Assembly (NCBI GenBank): GCA_011772595.1
Contig: WVZH01000480.1
Coordinates: 13,282 to 23,181, forward strand
DNA from: Anaerolineales bacterium
Lineage (GTDB): Bacteria; Chloroflexota; Anaerolineae; Anaerolineales; E44-bin32
Reading direction: 5' to 3'
Length of the DNA stretch: 9,900 nucleotides
Shown here: positions 7,180 through 9,900 of the stretch, piece after piece
Layout: each line of letters opens with the position of its first letter
Numbering within the stretch: position 1 is the stretch's first letter
Notes under the pieces: generated by a model
The model's input: only the letters and a program-made list of their open reading frames with translations
Told to the model about the DNA's origin: nothing
Database searches by the model: none
Program-made: the position numbers and the translations under genes

Positions 7180-7199
7180 ATGTCTGGCCATATGTCTGG
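7180..7199. repeat. Pair of 8-base direct repeats (ATGTCTGG) in the divergent intergenic region
   Basis: ATGTCTGG occurs at 7180-7187 and again at 7192-7199, with starts 12 bases apart and the second preceded by CCAT. The pair lies just upstream of the candidate promoter for the minus-strand operon. Tandem half-sites about one helical turn apart can be regulator binding sites, but two short copies could arise by chance. Confidence 0.35.
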
Positions 7200-7272
7200 T
7201 AATCGTCATCAAGAATGGAGCAATTGAGCAATCCTGTGATTCGCATATGGTGTTGCGACTTGTGGATCGGTC

Positions 7273-7300
7273 TTGACGTTGAGCATGCCTACGCTAGAAT
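7273..7300 (+). promoter_or_regulatory. Candidate sigma70-type promoter of the glycosyltransferase/acyltransferase unit
   Basis: TTGACG (7273-7278), a 16-base spacer and TAGAAT (7295-7300) make a near-consensus promoter. Transcription would start near 7307, leaving a leader of about 100 bases before the ATG at 7407. A promoter here also argues against the upstream start at 7215 for the glycosyltransferase. Confidence 0.6.
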
Positions 7301-7406
7301 CCTATCAACCGCGATCTGCGGGATTGATTATCTTCGGCTCTCGATGGGTTTAAATCTACACGTCGGCTATGCAACCCGTCCGCTAGAATGGACTGTGAGA
7401 AGAGAC

Positions 7407-8111
7407 ATGCCTGAGGCTCCCCCTACACGAACAAACGATGTACTTGTATTAATACCTGCCTGGAATGAGGCGGCGCATATATCTGCGATTGTAGAAGCGG
7501 CCGCAGAGTTTCTCCCTGTTCTCGTGGTCGATGATGGATCCGTTGATGAAACCCCGCAGCTCTCAGCCATTGCGGGAGCGACGGTCATCCGGCACGAGGA
7601 GAATCTCGGGAAAGGAAGAGCCTTAGTCACGGGATTTCAATGGGGAGTTAAGGAAGGGTATAACGCAATCATCTCTTTAGACGCGGATGGCCAGCATGAC
7701 CCTGTAGAGATTCCCAATTTCCTCACAGCGTATGAGTCACACGCCGGGGATTTAATCATCGGCCGCCGGGATTTTCGCCAGATGCCCTTTCCAAACGCTT
7801 GGGCAAACCCGATAGGCTCCTTTCTACTCTCGCTCGCATTGGGGCAGCGTATTTATGACAATCAAAGCGGTTATCGTCTCTACACTCGCCGGTTATTGGA
7901 AGCCTTGGATCTCCAATCATCCGGATTCGAGCTTGAGGTAGAGGTGATCGCACAAGCGATCACCAAGGGCTTTCGCATTGGGTGGGTGAAGATTCGAACC
8001 ATTTACGGGACCGGGAAAAAGAGTTATTTTCATCCGTGGCATGATTCGATTCGATTTTTCAAAATGGTAGGATACGCCTATCGTAGCCGCAGGGGCAACG
8101 GAAAAGAATGA
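7407..8111 (+). CDS. Glycosyltransferase family 2 (DPM1-like, no membrane helices)
   Basis: This 234-residue GT-A enzyme shows LIPAWNEA at 15-22, VVDDGSVDET at 40-49, NLGKGRA at 66-72 and the metal- and nucleotide-sugar-binding LDADGQHDP at 91-99, followed by IIGRRDF and DNQSGYRLY. It resembles dolichol-/polyprenyl-phosphate mannosyl- or glucosyltransferase catalytic domains, but the membrane-anchoring C-terminal helices seen in many bacterial relatives are absent. The donor and acceptor cannot be read from sequence. The open frame extends to 7215, but residues before MPEAPP look non-homologous and span the candidate promoter; a purine-rich GAGAAGAG lies just before the ATG at 7407. The downstream acyltransferase gene begins 78 bases after the stop, which suggests joint work on a glycolipid. 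Confidence 0.9.
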   Translation: MPEAPPTRTNDVLVLIPAWNEAAHISAIVEAAAEFLPVLVVDDGSVDETPQLSAIAGATVIRHEENLGKGRALVTGFQWGVKEGYNAIISLDADGQHDPVEIPNFLTAYESHAGDLIIGRRDFRQMPFPNAWANPIGSFLLSLALGQRIYDNQSGYRLYTRRLLEALDLQSSGFELEVEVIAQAITKGFRIGWVKIRTIYGTGKKSYFHPWHDSIRFFKMVGYAYRSRRGNGKE

Positions 8112-8189
8112 GTTGATTTGAGAAGGATGCATCCATAACGTATTCCTGTGAGATAATTCATTCTCTATTCGGCATGAATTGGTGAATTG

Positions 8190-9095
8190 ATGAGTTTGAT
8201 ATCTTTTCTAAATACTCTTTTGGCACCATTGCTAGGGTTGCTGATCGGCCGTTTGCTAACTCGAGAACAAGCCTATCGTCTTGGTCATTGGATTGCCGAC
8301 CGTATAGCAGCACGAAAGAACTCTGCGCTAGTGCGAGCGGTACGATCCAACCAGGCCATCGTACGTGGTTTACCTTATGATTCGCCGGAACTTGACGGTG
8401 CAATTCGAGAGGTTTTCAGGACCGCTGCCAGGGGATACGCCGATTGGTTTCGTGTCACGACGATCGGTCCTGAGGCAGTGCAATCCAGTATTGAGATAGA
8501 TCCACAAATGATCGAGGAGATGAAAAGGACTCTCCAAGATGGCAGGGGACTGATGATTGCCGGGGCGCACATGAGCAGCTTTAACATTTTGCTCTTAGCG
8601 TTGGGTGTGCGCGGCTACCCCATCCAGGCGCTCTCGCTCGCCAATGTGAAGGGTGGAGTACATGTCGATAACGCAATACGTCGACGGTTTGGACTTTACC
8701 TCACGCCCGTTTCTGTTGAGTCTTTGCGAGAGGCGGTTGATCGATTGGAGACAGGCGGAATTGTGATGACCGGTGTCGACCGACCTGGCGTGGGAGGGGA
8801 GGAGATGACCTTCTTCGGACGTAGTACGAAGCTTCCGATTGGTCACGCACGCTTGGCCCTGCGTACAAACGCACGGATCTTGGTGGGAAGGACGCGAACC
8901 CTCGGGCCGGGTAGATATCTCGTAGAAACCTCGGCGCTCATCGAACCCGTGAGCACTGGAAACCTGCATCGTGACGCCGTTAACCTGGCACAACAAATCC
9001 TGACGGTTCTCGAAGATTACATCCGGGCTCAACCGGGGGAGTGGTTGATGTTTTTCCCGGTTTGGTCGCAGGAAATGCCAACACAACCCGAGTAA
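8190..9095 (+). CDS. LpxL/HtrB-like lipid acyltransferase (lysophospholipid acyltransferase superfamily)
   Basis: This 301-residue protein has a hydrophobic N-terminus (4-20, likely membrane association) and the LpxL/HtrB-PatA layout: GRGLMIAGAHMSSFN around 118-132, VDRPGVGG at 197-203, FFGRSTKLPIGHARLAL, and QPGEWLMFFPVW near the end. These enzymes transfer an acyl chain to a glycolipid or phospholipid sugar at the inner membrane face. The catalytic HX4(D/E) dyad reads H127-MSSF-N132 here, so the expected acid is Asn. Either activity is altered or another acidic residue takes over. The start at ATG 8190 is favoured by GGTGA four bases upstream; the preceding in-frame TTG at 8187 is less likely. 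The adjacent GT2 gene suggests a phosphatidylinositol-mannoside-like or other glycolipid pathway, which is inference. ligA starts 24 bases after the stop. Confidence 0.87.
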   Translation: MSLISFLNTLLAPLLGLLIGRLLTREQAYRLGHWIADRIAARKNSALVRAVRSNQAIVRGLPYDSPELDGAIREVFRTAARGYADWFRVTTIGPEAVQSSIEIDPQMIEEMKRTLQDGRGLMIAGAHMSSFNILLLALGVRGYPIQALSLANVKGGVHVDNAIRRRFGLYLTPVSVESLREAVDRLETGGIVMTGVDRPGVGGEEMTFFGRSTKLPIGHARLALRTNARILVGRTRTLGPGRYLVETSALIEPVSTGNLHRDAVNLAQQILTVLEDYIRAQPGEWLMFFPVWSQEMPTQPE

Positions 9096-9116
9096 ACATG
9101 GAGTGTGATGATCTGA

Positions 9117-9900
<784 letters not shown>

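Noticed and set aside
7215..7406. N-terminal extension of the glycosyltransferase
   Set aside because: The residues do not resemble the family and the region contains a near-consensus promoter.
8125..8134. Palindrome GGATGCATCC as a terminator between glycosyltransferase and acyltransferase genes
   Set aside because: A perfect palindrome has no loop, the possible stem is too short, and no T tract follows.

Overview
The window is a bacterial chromosome segment of moderate GC content. Housekeeping genes sit at both ends: formate-tetrahydrofolate ligase on the left and NAD-dependent DNA ligase on the right, each cut by the window edge. A minus-strand accessory operon lies between them. The long form of the formate-THF ligase, the GT2/LpxL-like pair and the DUF2207-like protein with a Cys-Ala tail together suggest Chloroflexota, perhaps Anaerolineae. 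That assignment is an inference from protein style; no rRNA or tRNA marker is present.

Layout. Positions 1-1536 (+) hold the 3' part of fhs. A perfect 15-bp hairpin at 1559-1591 separates it from the convergent class I methyltransferase gene (1590-2351, -). Positions 2473-7109 (-) form a tight four-gene operon, read right to left: a small membrane protein with a zinc-ribbon-like CxxC...CxxC tail; a secreted, membrane-anchored DUF2207-like protein ending in (CA)5-G-(CA)3-GGG-R; a complete PqqD-like/radical SAM/SPASM maturase whose ATG overlaps the previous stop as ATGA; and a homologue of that maturase in which every iron-sulfur cysteine has been replaced. To the right, transcribed (+), are a GT2 glycosyltransferase (7407-8111), an LpxL/HtrB-like acyltransferase (8190-9095) and the 5' end of ligA (9120 onward).

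The operon is the main point of interest. Radical SAM/SPASM enzymes carrying a PqqD-like recognition domain typically modify Cys-containing ribosomal peptides. Here the only Cys-rich candidate substrate is the C-terminal tail of a 560-residue membrane protein, encoded directly upstream and translationally coupled to the maturase. The proposed system is radical-SAM modification of the Cys-Ala tail of a membrane-anchored protein, with a cysteine-stripped pseudo-radical-SAM paralogue as a possible second subunit. The gene order, motifs and cysteine losses are visible in the sequence. The chemistry and the complex are inference. The GT2/acyltransferase pair probably makes or modifies a glycolipid, and the two (+) genes and ligA lie close enough to be cotranscribed.
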